Of a stretch of 64,000 nt of DNA, positions 18,387 through 29,036 are shown one piece after another. Position 1 is the first letter of the stretch, and every line of letters begins with the position of its first letter. The notes beneath the pieces were generated by a model, which was not told where the DNA came from, did not search any database, and saw nothing but the letters and a program-made list of their open reading frames with translations. Origin of the DNA: Nocardiopsis eucommiae (GTDB taxonomy: Bacteria > Actinomycetota > Actinomycetes > Streptosporangiales > Streptosporangiaceae); NCBI GenBank assembly GCA_018388625.1, contig CP074403.1:42299-106298 (forward strand). The letters are read 5' to 3'. A program made the position numbers and the translations under genes.

Positions 18387-19951
18387 TTATCTCGTGGCGC
18401 GAATCGCCTGGTCGGTGTCGTAGAGGCGGCGTTCGACGCTGGTCAGGGTCACATCGACGGGAAGCCCTTGTCGGCCTTGCACCTTGATCATGACCTTGCC
18501 TCGTCCGGGGTGGCGCGCTTCGGGCTGCCAGGAGTCGGGGGCGGCCCAGGAAGTGATCATGCCGCGCTCTCGCGGGGTCATCGGCACGATCTCGTGGACG
18601 CGGGCCAGTTCTCGCGGGGGAAGACCCGCCATGACCGTGACCGCGGAGCGGTCGACGAAGCCTCGGGCCTTGGCTCGGTCCTCCTCGGTGGGCAGGGCGT
18701 CCAGGTCGGCCAGGGAGTGCGTGACCATGACCGAGCTCATGCCCTTGGAACGGCTCAGACGTGTCAACGCGTCGGCGTGTTCGACCAGCCCCGGGGCGCC
18801 ACGTAGGGCACGCCAGAGTTCGTCCATGACGCCCATGTAGGTACGGCGAGGAGCCAGGCCAAGCTGGGCCAGGGAGGAGCTGGCGTCCACGAGTCCAAAC
18901 CCGTAGGCCCAGGTACACAGCATCGCCGCGGTGAGGAGTTTGTCTCCGGCGCCACCGGTGGCCGAGATGTCGATACTGACGATCGGGGATTCCAGATCGA
19001 TGGGGTTGGAGGTCTGATCGTCGAAGACCCCGGCCAGGGAACCGGTGCAGAGCAGGTCCAGGGTGAACACCAATTCGTCGGTGCGTTGCCGGTAGTCCTC
19101 GACCGAACGTGAGCGTGAGGAAGAGATGAGTTCGTCGGGAGCCTCGTCCAGGACGCGAAGGACGTCGGGGATGGTGGGTTCACGGTCCCCGTCCAAACGG
19201 CGGTCCAGGAAGTCCATGGCGCGCCCGAGGAGGACCTCCTCGGCGTTGGTGACCGGCGATTCACGGACCAGGGTGCACAACGCCAACAGCAGCGACAGCC
19301 GCCGGGACCGGACCTCCCAGCGCAGCTTCTCCGCGTCGGGGCCCTCCATGCGTTTGAGGGCCTTGCCAAGGGGGCCGGAGTCGAGGGGGTTGATGCGGTC
19401 TAGGCCCCGACCGATTTTGATGACCTGCCCACCGAGGTATTCGACCAGGTCGGTGTAGTCGGGTTTGGAGTCACCCAAGATCAGGGTGCGGGTCCCGGTG
19501 GCCACCGACCCGGTGATGAGACGTTTGACGAAGGTGGACTTACCGGTTCCCGGCTGTCCCAGAACGAAGACGCCAGGGTTGGTGATCAGCCCGGCACGTA
19601 GCCACTCCAGGGGGTCCAAACACACGACTTCGCCATGGAGTTGGTGTCGCCCGATGGGAGTGCCCATGACGGGAGTCCCCGCCCCAGCGGTGAAGGGGAA
19701 GAGGCCACACACCTGGGTGGTGGTGCCTTGGTATTCGATACCAGGCGAGACGTGCAGCGCCCGGCCGCTGTTGCGGTGACGCCAGCCCCACAGGGGGGCC
19801 ACATGGGACAGATCCAGCGCGGGGTCACTCTCCGGCTCGGCCGGGGTGGTGTCGGCTTTGGTTCGGCGGCCGATACCGGAGTGCTCTCCTGGGACTCCGC
19901 GGTGTCCTTGGGGTCGTTCTTCTTGTTCTTACGCAGGCGTGTGAACACCAC
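18387..19951 (-). CDS. VirB4/TraC-like secretion ATPase (one frame break)
   Basis: About 520 residues from GTG-GTG at 19951/19948 (AAGGAA upstream). Basic N-terminus TRLRKNKKNDPK, frame break between about 19830 and 19880, then ALDLSHVAPLWGWRHRNSG. Walker A VFVLGQPGTGKSTFVKRL, Walker B MGVMDELWRAL, and late motifs SVMVTHSLADLDALP. Energises pilus/channel assembly. Follows the SCO6880-like gene by about 15 bp. Confidence 0.9.
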
Positions 19952-19965
19952 GGGCGAGTTCCTTG

Positions 19966-21435
19966 TCAGTTACGCAGCTCGTAGGCCAGAGCCGGGGGTA
20001 GATACCGCACGGAAGGGTGGCGGCGAACCCGGCGGACTGGGAGTGCCAGAGCCGTCGCAGTCTGATCTTGGAGGACTCGGCCGATGATTCGACCTCGGCG
20101 ATGGCCCGGGGAAGCTGCTCGGGATCGGTGACGGTGACGGTGGCGTACATCGTCACGAGGGTGACCCCAGCTCCAGCGGCTTCCTCCGTCGCCGCTTGGC
20201 GGGCACGTGCCTGGTCGATGGCATCACGGGCGGTCTCGTCGCGTCCCTGCTTACGGCGCAGGCTCTGGCGGAAGTGCGCGGCGTTGACCTCGGCCTCGAG
20301 GATGCGTGCCGCCTCGGCCGCGCTGTAGGCGCGGTACATGAGGGTGATGCGTTTGGGGTCGCGGGTGGGGAGACCAGCCCAGCCAGGACCTGGGACTGCA
20401 CGTTCTGGCGGGGGGCCTCGTTCCATGCCCAGGAGACGCTGATGCCGGAGTCGTGCTCGTAGAACCCGACGCTCTCCTCAGCACCAATGGGTCCGGCGTT
20501 GTCCCAGCTCACCGATTCCGGCTGGTCCTCCAACGCCTGGTCCACGTTGCGCGCGGAGCTGGGGTCGAAGGCCGTACGGACCGAACCGGCGATCTGAGGG
20601 GCGCTGGCCCGCCCCAGGACGGACACACCGCATCCGGCCAGGGAGGACTCCAGCTGGGTGAGGCTGTGCCCCACTTCTCCGATGGCCTCGACCATCTTCT
20701 TGGGACGCGCGGGGAACCGTGTGGGGTCGAAGGTGATCGACACCCTGGTCTCGACGTCGGCCGCCGCGGAAGGGGCGGTCCGAACCAGCTCGGTCATGAT
20801 CTGACGGGCTTGCTCGGGGGCTTCGGGGTCCATCGCGCCGCCGACCCGTTCGGCCAGGAGCGAGCCGGGCTCAGGGGCCGTATCGACGGTGACCGCGACC
20901 CACTTGACCTGGGGCATGTGACCGAGACGGGAGAGCCAGTGCCCCCAGTTCGCCACCCAGGTGTCGACTTCCTCGGGGTCGGCGAGCCAGATCGAAGAGG
21001 GAGCGACCCTCAGGGTCGCGGTCAGTTCTCCGGTACGGCGATTCCACACCACACCGTAGGAGCCGCCCAGGCCGTCGTTGGCACTCATCAGACGCAACGG
21101 GGCCAACACACCGGGCAGCTGGAAGGCGTGAGGATGCTCGGTGACGACGCCGGCCTTGTAGCGATTGTGGCCGCGCATGGACCCTACGATCCAACGCGCT
21201 CGTTGCACGATCACCATGCCCGCGGGTTCGCCGTTGATGCGCACCAGCACGGAAGAGGCCACGAGCAACGCCGGAGGGGCCACCCAGAACAACATCTGGG
21301 GAGAGATCTGCACGACGATCACCATGACCAGGATGGCGCCGAGCAGAACGAGGGTGCCCCCATCCCCAGCCCGAAGAACCCGATCCCACGCGAGCGGCGC
21401 CACCCGCCATAGGTACGAGGAGCTTGCTCACTCAT
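19966..21435 (-). CDS. SCO6880-like conjugation membrane protein (three frame breaks)
   Basis: About 490 residues. ATG at 21435 gives SEQAPRTYGGWRRSRGIGFF; one missing G near 21375 leads into the TM pair GGTLVLLGAILVMVIVVQI and FWVAPPALLVASSVLV. The body runs to QSQVLAGLVS, one missing C near 20371 gives TRDPKRITLMYRAYSAAEAA, and another near 19995 gives the end YPPALAYELRN. SCO6880-type proteins sit between VirB4 and TrbL genes in actinobacterial elements and probably are VirB3/VirB4-N-like channel parts. Start overlaps the TrbL stop by 8 bp. Confidence 0.82.
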
Positions 21436-22858
21436 CAGGAGCCTTTCTGGTCAGGGGTGTGGAGATATCGCTGACGGCACCTTCGGCGGCCTTCGCGCCG
21501 GTCTCGACCGCCTTGGCGCCAGCCGCCAGGGCCGCGCCCGCAGGGCCTCCCGCCGCAGTGGCACCACCCATGACGCCAGCGTCGGAGGTAGCGCTCTTCT
21601 GCGAGGGTTTGGCTCCATCCGGTGCTCCCTCGCCGCCGCCCTTGTCCTGGCCTCCAGAGCCGGGAACGTTGCTGGTGGGCTGTCCGCTGGCCTCGGGCTT
21701 GGCACCGGTGGGAGCGTTCGAGGAGCCTCCACCACCTGACCCGCCACCGGAGCCTCCACCACCCTCGGCGTTACCGAGCCTCTGGTTGGTGTCGGCGGCC
21801 TGGTTGGAGGGGGCCGATCCGCCGCCGCCTCCACCCGACGCACCGGTTCCGGAGCCGACCATGCCTCCGGCCATACCGCCCATGGCGGCCGCACCCATGC
21901 CCCCGCCTCCAGCCGCGGAGCCGGTGGCCCAGGAGAACAGGCTCAGGAGCGCCTTGAGCGCGAACAGGGAGATGAGGAGCATCATCATCCCGGCCAGGTA
22001 GGTGTTGAGGTCGTTCCCCTCCGCGATGAAGATGAAGGTGATCGCGTAGATCGTCGCGACGGTGGGTTTGTAGAGGATGAGGGAGAGCATCCAGCTGACG
22101 ACCTTCTGCAGCCATGAGGCGGTGGACTGCATGAGCATGCCCACCGCCGCCAGGGGAAGCATGGCGGCGAGGATGATGAGGACGGCCTCACGGAAGATCA
22201 TCAGGATGATCTGGATCGCCGCGACGAACAAGACGACGATGCCGAAGATGATGACAAGGATGACCCCGGCCCACATACCGGCGATGTTGGCATCGGGATC
22301 GAGCTCGCCACCGCTGTATTGACCGAAGGTCATGACCTCGATCAGACGTTCGTCGACGCCTTGTTCACGAGCGTCGGTGATGACCCACTCGGACCAGATG
22401 TCGAAGAATCGGATCAGAAGGTCGGCGAGTGGGATACCGATGGCCTGGACGACGATGACGACGAAGATGCCCTGGCCCACCGGGAGGAGTGGGTTGGCCT
22501 TGCGGGTGAGGATCATCTTCGTCGCGGCGACCAGGACCGCGATGACGGCGATCGCCAGCACCAAGGGGGACAGGTAGGAGTCCATCCGGGTGATGGTCGC
22601 GTTGGCGCTCCCCGAGAGCAGATCGATTTTGCTATCGGCGACGATCCAGCCCATGAGCGCATCGAGGGTCTTGGCGACCTGCTCGTTGATGACGTTCGCT
22701 AGACCTTCCAAAGCGCTCTCGGTCTCCCCTGTAACGGTGTCACGGATCGCATTTCCGATCTCACCGAGGATGCTGTCCCGCAGGTCCCCTAGAGAGCTCT
22801 CCAAGCAGCCCTTGAGGTCGGATACAAAGTCTCCAGTGCTGCAGCTTTCATCCGCCAT
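21428..22858 (-). CDS. TrbL/VirB6-like polytopic membrane protein
   Basis: 476 residues: a soluble N-terminus, at least six TM helices (LVLAIAVIAVLVAATKMILT; GVILVIIFGIVVLFVAAIQI; REAVLIILAAMLPLAAVGML; LAGMMMLLISLFALKALLSL), then a Gly/Ser/Ala-rich tail of about 150 residues, as in TrbL/VirB6 proteins of actinobacterial type IV systems. Forms the inner-membrane part of the channel. Intact. Confidence 0.9.
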   Translation of the reverse strand: MADESCSTGDFVSDLKGCLESSLGDLRDSILGEIGNAIRDTVTGETESALEGLANVINEQVAKTLDALMGWIVADSKIDLLSGSANATITRMDSYLSPLVLAIAVIAVLVAATKMILTRKANPLLPVGQGIFVVIVVQAIGIPLADLLIRFFDIWSEWVITDAREQGVDERLIEVMTFGQYSGGELDPDANIAGMWAGVILVIIFGIVVLFVAAIQIILMIFREAVLIILAAMLPLAAVGMLMQSTASWLQKVVSWMLSLILYKPTVATIYAITFIFIAEGNDLNTYLAGMMMLLISLFALKALLSLFSWATGSAAGGGGMGAAAMGGMAGGMVGSGTGASGGGGGGSAPSNQAADTNQRLGNAEGGGGSGGGSGGGGSSNAPTGAKPEASGQPTSNVPGSGGQDKGGGEGAPDGAKPSQKSATSDAGVMGGATAAGGPAGAALAAGAKAVETGAKAAEGAVSDISTPLTRKAPDE

Positions 22859-22864
22859 AGATAT

Positions 22865-23632
22865 CTATTCACCAAAGCCAGGAAGAAACTCGAACCCCTC
22901 CAAAGAGTCGATAATTCGAGCCTCGCCCATCATGTCCTCCGGGACATAGAATCGCCAATCCCCGTCTCTCCAACCCATGGAAACGAGCACCGAGACCCTA
23001 ATGGCAACCTCTTCCGTGCCCGGCTCGAGGTTGGCGACCGTCATCTCGAATACAGCTTCGTTGTCATTATATTCGTGATACTTATACGCCTCGATTCGGA
23101 CGTATTCCCTATTGGGATCCGGCTCAAAATCTCTTTCCATGCTTTCGGAAATGAAAGTGGTGGAATGTTCGCCGATGATCTGGTTGTTCAGAGACTCCTG
23201 GATAGCCTCGGGAGGGAGGTCCGCAGAGTTCGCCGACTGCATATAGATGTGGGCTCCGGCCAAGAGCGCCCCTTGAGGCGTTCGGGAGAACTCTCGAACC
23301 CATCCCCCTTGGTCCTCGTGCGGGCCGTGTTCCGCAGAGAAAGGAAGGAGGGGCACACCTGCGTGGTCTTGCAAGGTCAGGTCGTCGGCGGAGAACAGCT
23401 GCCCGTCGATGGAAACCTCCTCCCGGATCTCATCTCCGGGAGCATCGGCCTCAGCGTCGGCCACTTCTTCTTGCGTTTGGTCCGATGCTGGTGCTTCATC
23501 CGAAGACAGGCTCACCCGCCCCAAAGAGAAAGCGACCACGACGAGGGCCACGCCCCTGCTGCTAGCAGCAGGGGGTTTTGGAGCGGCGCGACTCTTCAGG
23601 GCTGCCGAAGGGGTGAACTCGGAGCGCCCCAT
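22865..23632 (-). CDS. VirB8-like bitopic conjugation protein
   Basis: 255 residues: a short cytoplasmic N-terminus, one TM helix (RGVALVVVAFSLGRVSL), an acidic linker, then an extracytoplasmic domain with WVREFSRTPQGALLAGAHIY and a C-terminal LVSMGWRDGDWRFYVPEDMM. The TPQGA and W..GDWR motifs recur in the truncated gene at 39963-40493. ATG overlaps the pilin stop (TGATG). Confidence 0.75.
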   Translation of the reverse strand: MGRSEFTPSAALKSRAAPKPPAASSRGVALVVVAFSLGRVSLSSDEAPASDQTQEEVADAEADAPGDEIREEVSIDGQLFSADDLTLQDHAGVPLLPFSAEHGPHEDQGGWVREFSRTPQGALLAGAHIYMQSANSADLPPEAIQESLNNQIIGEHSTTFISESMERDFEPDPNREYVRIEAYKYHEYNDNEAVFEMTVANLEPGTEEVAIRVSVLVSMGWRDGDWRFYVPEDMMGEARIIDSLEGFEFLPGFGE

Positions 23633-23916
23633 CAGATGAACGCGTCAACAAGAGGAGCGGACAGGGCGATGAGGGAGACGCCACCGATGACCCAGGGGAT
23701 ACCAGTGGCTCCATCTGCGGCCATCTGGTGGCGGTTCTTACGACCCATGATCATCTGGCCCGCGCAGAAGAGCAGACCGATGACGCCAAGGGCCATGACG
23801 ATCCACTTGCCCCAACCAATGATCTGGTTCACTGGGCCGGACATTCCATCGGGCACGATGGGGGCGGGGTTAGGTGCGCTGGCCACCGTCAGGGCGGCAT
23901 CGAGCATTTCATTCAT
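23632..23916 (-). CDS. VirB2/TrbC-like small membrane protein
   Basis: 94 residues with two TM helices (WGKWIVMALGVIGLLFCAGQ and WVIGGVSLIALSAPLVDAF) and a short basic loop (MGRKNRHQMA), the layout of VirB2-type pilins. Overlaps both neighbours (ATGA, TGATG). Confidence 0.78.
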   Translation of the reverse strand: MNEMLDAALTVASAPNPAPIVPDGMSGPVNQIIGWGKWIVMALGVIGLLFCAGQMIMGRKNRHQMAADGATGIPWVIGGVSLIALSAPLVDAFI

Positions 23917-24421
23917 GCTTGAATGGTGTCCTTCTTTGACACGAGCACGTTTAGGATGTGCTCGCGAATGGCCGATATCTCATTTGAAACACGGCGGGGA
24001 GGTCCCCCAGATCTGGAGCTTCTGGCATACCCCGCAACGCGGGAATGAAGGACAGACGCAATATCGCACCCGTGTGCCCCTCCAGCATCCGGAGCCGCAC
24101 CTTGGCTTCCCGGGGGTCGGGTCCAGCTCCGTCCGCGACAACGACCAGACACTCCACCGACAGGTTCTGTTCCCTCAACCCGTTGATGGCGCGTGAGGCC
24201 GCCATGACGCCGGGAACGTTGTAGCGAGCGGTCAGGACGAGTGGCCGTCCATGGGTAGTGACCGTGCGTGCGTTCCCCTGGGTATCTGTGGCCGGTCCAA
24301 GGTCGTAGGTGGGGTCGGGTAGCAGATAGGTGAGAGTGGAGGCACCGGATCCGCCATGCGCGCCCAACACGACAGCACCGTGCCCCCAACCTGTTTCCGC
24401 AGGTGGAGACGGCTCTGCCAT
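23913..24421 (-). CDS. Small P-loop ATPase, first gene of the conjugation operon (one frame break)
   Basis: ATG at 24421 behind AAAGGAG. A deviant Walker A GAHGGSGASTLTYLLP resembles ParA/MinD-like proteins of mobile elements. After CECLVVVADGAGPDP and RLSFIPALRGMPEAPDLGDLP a C-run near 23996 needs one more C to give RRVSNEISAIREHILNVLVS and a stop that overlaps the pilin start. About 168 residues. May position the transfer machinery. Confidence 0.7.
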
Positions 24422-24592
24422 GTGAACTCCTTTATATTGCAGTGGCATCGTCCCGAAAGTCCTCAGGAAGCGCGACCGATATCCTATCGAGGTGGACCAC
24501 CCCGCAGGAAACAAGAGGTCACACGTAGATCTTAGAGGGCGGGTGCGACCTTCCCCGCTCCCGTTCCTTCAACCCCCACTTCGAGCAGCGTT
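24422..24592. promoter_or_regulatory. Divergent promoter region of the transfer genes
   Basis: 171 bp between the start of the eight-gene minus operon and the plus-strand transglycosylase, locally richer in A/T (TTTATATTGC, ATATCCTATCG). Both transfer transcripts must start here or nearby; I could not fix -10/-35 boxes. Confidence 0.45.
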
Positions 24593-24616
24593 GTGCCTGC
24601 TCACAGAGAGGAAACG

Positions 24617-25763
24617 TTGTCGGCCTTCAAGGGTTTGATGATCGGGCTCGCACTGTTCGCTCTGATCATCCCCTTCATGCTCATATCTATGTTGACCAGC
24701 CAAAACACTGGTCCGCAAGGCATGCCGAGCCAGGTGGAGGGTATCCACCCCGTTCTGCTCAACGCCTACGGTCAGGCCGCCGATCGCGCGTCGGAGATCG
24801 AGTCTGACTGCCAGGGAATGCGGTGGAGCATCCTGGCCGGTATCGGCCAGAAGGAGTCCAACCACGCTCTGGGGAGCAGCATCTCCGCCAGCGGGGACAC
24901 CGACCCTCGCATCATCGGCCCGAGGCTGGACGGCTCTGGGGCGGGTGGCAACACGACCGCGTTCCCCGATACCGACCTCGGAGTTTGGGACGGGGACACC
25001 GATTACGACAGGGCCGTCGGGCCGATGCAGTTCATCCCCTCGTCCTGGGTCATCTACGGCCAGGATGGGAACGGTGATGGGGAGAAGGATCCGCACAACG
25101 TATTCGACGCCACCCTCGCCGCCGTGGCACACCTATGCGGCAACGGGCCGTGGGACTTCACCAAAAGAGATGACCTGCGTCAGGCTCTGTGGAATTACAA
25201 TAATTCGAACGCCTACGTCGAATCGGTCCTGTCCAACATCGATAATTATGATTCGATGACCGTGGTCTTCATGGGAGACGGGAACATCAGCCACCACGCG
25301 AGCAACGTCCCCGCCACCGGAGCTACCTACCAGTGCGCCCCGCACGGGGAGCTACCCAGCTGACCTGCTTGGGGTACCAAGCCGTCATGGACAACTTCTC
25401 GCACGTCAACTGGGGTGCTCACTGCACTCGATCCAGCGCCGATGACCATGGCGCGGGTAGGGCCTGCGATTTCATGACGAACCACCGGGGGGACAAGGGC
25501 AATTCGGGGAGAACGCCAATGGGGACACTCTGGCCCTATGGATGATCACCAACCACGAGCAGCTCGGAATCGACTACGTCATTTGGCGCCAGTCCATCTG
25601 GAATCCGAACTGGACCGAGTGTCCGGCCTCCAGAGTCGACCGGACGGATAACTGGTACAACAATGTTCCCGATATGCCCGGGGGCAAATGGTGCGGCATG
25701 GAGGATCGTGGGGACGACACACAGAACCACCATGATCACGTGCATGTGTCCTTCACCCACTGA
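24617..25763 (+). CDS. Lytic transglycosylase with C-terminal ARB_07466-like domain (two frame breaks)
   Basis: One N-terminal TM anchor (FKGLMIGLALFALIIPFMLI), then an SLT domain: SILAGIGQKESNHALG with the catalytic Glu, RAVGPMQFIPSSWVIYG, GDGEKDPHNVFDATLAAVAH. Two G-runs (near 25349 and 25510) each need one G to join LTCLGYQAVMDNFSHVNWGA, then ANGDTLALWMITNHEQLGID and NHHDHVHVSF (His-rich end). About 383 residues. Opens peptidoglycan for the transfer channel (VirB1 role). TTG at 24617 has the better ribosome site (GAGAGGAAA); GTG 24593 is possible. Confidence 0.85.
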
Positions 25764-25827
25764 AACGCGCTCCGTCTCTTTCAGCGTGAGCCGCTGAGGG
25801 CATCCGAGCCCGGCCTGTGGCCACATG

Positions 25828-25871
25828 CTCTCCGGTCCCCTCGTCTTGAACAGGACGAGGGGACCGGAGAG
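25828..25871. terminator. Terminator hairpin between convergent genes
   Basis: CTCTCCGGTCCCCTCGTC with its complement around an 8-nt loop, between the transglycosylase and the MinD-like gene. Confidence 0.85.
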
Positions 25872-25892
25872 AGTGCCTGGAATGCAGGCGTC

Positions 25893-27551
25893 TCACCTGG
25901 GTCTACTTGGCCGGTGGGGCTCCTCGAGTTTGGTGAGTCTGTCGATCAGGGCGACGCCCAGGCGCATGAAGGAGTGTTTCGTGGCTGGGCGGAGTGAGGA
26001 CAGACGCACGAGGCCTCCCAACGCCAGGTGCGGGTCGTGGGGTACTTCCACCACGTCGGTGACCTGAGCACGGAACGAGTTGGTGATGCTTTCCAGGTCC
26101 AAGGTCTTACGGCTCGTGGAGGTCACGTTCGAGATCACCGCCAACGCGTTCGAGGCCAGGTCTCCGTGACCGCACGCGTGGAGTTCTCGCAAGGTCTCCT
26201 CTGCCATTCGAGCCGTTTCCTGCGAGGGCTCAAGGACGATCACCACCTGGTCACAGGCCCGCAAGATCGATGACATCACCGGGGTGCGCAAACCGGTACC
26301 GCAGTCGGTGAGCAGCAGGTCATAGTGCTGTTCGAGCAGGCCAAGGGTGAGACCGTAGGCATGCGTGGCGTAGGGATCCTCGCCCGCAGCGGGGCTGCCT
26401 CCCGCCAGCACCCGCAGTCTCGAGTCGTTGGTGGAGGTGTAGCGGCGCAAGTCGCTGTAGCGGTGGACGCTCTCTATGTCAGAGACCAGGTCACGCATCG
26501 TCAGCTCGGTATCGGGCTGGACCCTGTCGGCGAGTGTGCCCAGGTCAGGGTTGCCGTCGAGAGCGATGACGCGAGTCTCGCGCAGGGAGGCCAGGACGGA
26601 GCCCAGTGCGATGGTGGTCGTGGTTTTACCGACCCCTCCTTCCTGCTCAGTACCGCCACTTTGAAGGGTCCCGAGAGGTCAGGCGTGGTGATCGCGTCGG
26701 TGAGACGGCGTTCTTGAGAACGTTCGGTGTCTTGGCCCAGGAGTCCGAGGGAGATTGTGGAGAGCAGGCTGCGCTTCGTGGTCAGGGAGTGCGTCTGCTG
26801 TGGAGCGAGTGCGCTGTTGTGCCCCTCGATGGCTTCGGCCCACACGGGGGCAGAGGGCTCCCCGGTGTCGTGGAGGTGGCGGGCGAGCTTGGTGGAGTAG
26901 GTCCTTGAGGCCGATTACCCATGGGTGTCTGGGCTGGTGGCGCGGGAGGGGCAGCGGGCTCGGGCCGTGGGGGAGCGAGTGGGGCTTCCCGGGTGTAGGC
27001 ATCGGGTGCAGGCTCCTGAGGCTCAGCCCCTACAGGAGGCTGAGCTGGTGGAACGGGAGGAGCGAGGGGCCTGGGAGGAACCGGAGGGGGAGCCTGCCCC
27101 ATCCCAGGCCTGGGCCCCGTCTGTGGGCGTGGCTGAGCCTGCGGGACCGGAGGAGCAACGGGCTCAGGCCGTGGGGGAGCGGGTGGGGCCTCCTGTGTGG
27201 AGTCACTTTCGGCAGCGGGTTCTTCATCGTGGACTGGCTGGGCTGGCGCTGCCCAATGCACGACGGTGGGGGGTGTCGGTTCGGGGGAAGTATCCGTCGG
27301 CTCGGTGGGGGGCGCCGTGGAGGCTTGGTGTGCGGGGGTGGGCGGAGTCTCTCCTGCTGGGGCCTGGCTCGAGAAGGGGCGTACGCCATCCGGTGGGGAG
27401 GCAGCGCGACGAAGGGCGTCGAGGGATCGGGATCCGTGCTGCCCGGGATCTGAGGGCGGCCGCCGGCGGCAAAGGGCTGATCGTAGGTAGTGGTAGATGA
27501 ACCGTCACAGGTAGGAGCATGGCATATGGCGTGCGCAGGACTTCGAGTCAT
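25893..27551 (-). CDS. MinD/ParA-like ATPase with long proline-rich N-terminus (three frame breaks)
   Basis: C-terminal ~300 residues are a SIMIBI ATPase: after one missing G near 26632 the Walker A reads KEGGVGKTTTTIALG, then VIALDGNPDLGTLADR and LLLTDCGTGLRTPVMSSIL. The N-terminal ~240 residues are Pro/Ala-rich (PPAPPRPEPVAPPVPQAQPR). Breaks also near 26905 and 27395. The architecture recalls MinD-like proteins with proline-rich arms found with actinobacterial secretion and partition systems. Start at ATG 27551 (GAGAAGAAC upstream) is a guess. Confidence 0.7.
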
Positions 27552-27574
27552 ATGTCGGTTCTTCTCGTAGGCTT

Positions 27575-28800
27575 ATGGGCATGGTCACCCCTCCAGCCCC
27601 CACAGATGGCGCTCCAGAAGCCCCTCATCCCGCTCCCTTCGAACAGGGGACGCGTGAGTCCTTGCAGGTTGGTAAGCAAACCGCGCTGATCGCCGCGACC
27701 GTGATCTCCAAGGCGCACCAGAGCAACATGGCTGGGATCAAAAAATCGGTCGATCAGGTCCGCGAGATGATGCGCCGTATCTTGGCGGTGCTCGCGAACG
27801 GGCGAGTGAACGCTAAGAAGCTTCGCGATGCTCTGAATCGGCGGGGATCCGAGAATCGCCCATCAGGCCCTCGAGCTTCGGCGGATGAACCGCGCCGAGA
27901 CCAGGAAAAGAGAGGGCCGGAGAATCCCTCTCAGAAGGACGAGGGCAAGAAGAAGCAGGAGAGTACGGGGCAGAAGTCCTCCGTTGATGCATCCAAACAG
28001 TCTGAGATGGTGCTTCACCTCAGCAAGAGCCTTGACGCCGATGGTGCCATGGCCTTGTGGGGCCTCGCCGTCCAAGAAAAAGGGAAGTTCCCGGACAAGA
28101 TCGCTGAGATCGCCGAGGGTCGCCTCCGAGAGATCGACCCTGAGATGATGAAGGTCTTCGACGAGAGTCGGGAGCAAGGAAAAGGCCGCTTGGAGGCCAT
28201 GACCGATTCCTTGGAGTCGCACCCTAAGGTCGGCGCGGATTTCGTCGAGGCCCTCAAGTCGATGGATGAGAAGGCCCAGGGTTATAAAGCCGAGCTTCAG
28301 GAAGCGAAGCTGGTGAACGCCATCGAGGACCTGCAGACGGACCAGAAACTCAACGGCGAGCCTCCACTTTCCTCTTCTGAGGTGAAAGAGCACTTCCAGA
28401 ACAACCCGAATCCCACTTCCGGACCTTACCCCGACGAGTTGTTGGATAAGGTCACCGCCGAGAAGTATTCCCCAGCAAGGGCGTGGATCACGCCCGGAAC
28501 ATCCTTCGCGCTGAGGAGTCTGAGAAGAAGACGGACCAAAAAACCGAAGACAACAGGGACAAGAAAGAACAACCCCGCAAAGAGGAGCAAGGAAAAGACA
28601 GGAACAAGGGAAGGGGTGGGGACGAAAAAGACAAGAAGAAGAGCCAAGGCAGGGGAGAGGGGAAGGGGCAGGGAAAGAATGGCCCCCATCACGGACCCAA
28701 GGGAAAACCCCAGCCCAAGAAGCCCAATCAGGGAAACAACAAGAGGCCCGACAGCAAGAAGAGGAGCAACAACGAAAGACAAAAAGGCAGAGGTAGGTGA
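27575..28800 (+). CDS. Hypothetical protein with very basic C-terminal tail (one frame break)
   Basis: About 409 residues. A helical middle (AIAEIAEGRLREIDPEMMK-type segments), then a C-run near 28471 (TATTCCCCAGC) that needs one C to reach GVDHARNILRAEESEKKTDQ and an extreme Lys/Gly/Gln/Asn tail (KGQGKNGPHHGPKGKPQPKK). Divergent from the MinD-like gene, with which it may form a pair. A histone-like tail could bind nucleic acid; no family recognised. Confidence 0.65.
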
Positions 28801-28842
28801 GATTTATGGAGGGCACCCCTCACCGAGATCCGTGAGTTCCCC

Positions 28843-28885
28843 CTTCTCCGGGTCGAGTCACAGCGGGCGACTCGACCCGGAGAAG
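28843..28885 (+). terminator. Terminator hairpin
   Basis: CTTCTCCGGGTCGAGTC and its perfect 17-bp complement, 43 bp after the previous stop. Confidence 0.85.
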
Positions 28886-29036
28886 CCACCCCCACCCCGA
28901 CCACGCTTCTTCTCCCACTGACCGTCTCGCCCCCAGGCCTGAGCTCCATCCGGGCCGCCCTGCGCCCTGGGTTTCGATAACCTTACTTGTCGCAACCCAG
29001 AACCTGCCGAAGTCGGATGCGCCCGAAAGGTCATGC

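Noticed and set aside
28801..28921. C-terminal extension of the basic-tailed protein through the terminator
   Set aside because: Correcting the C-run near 28471 gives a stop at 28800, and the extension would read through a perfect hairpin.
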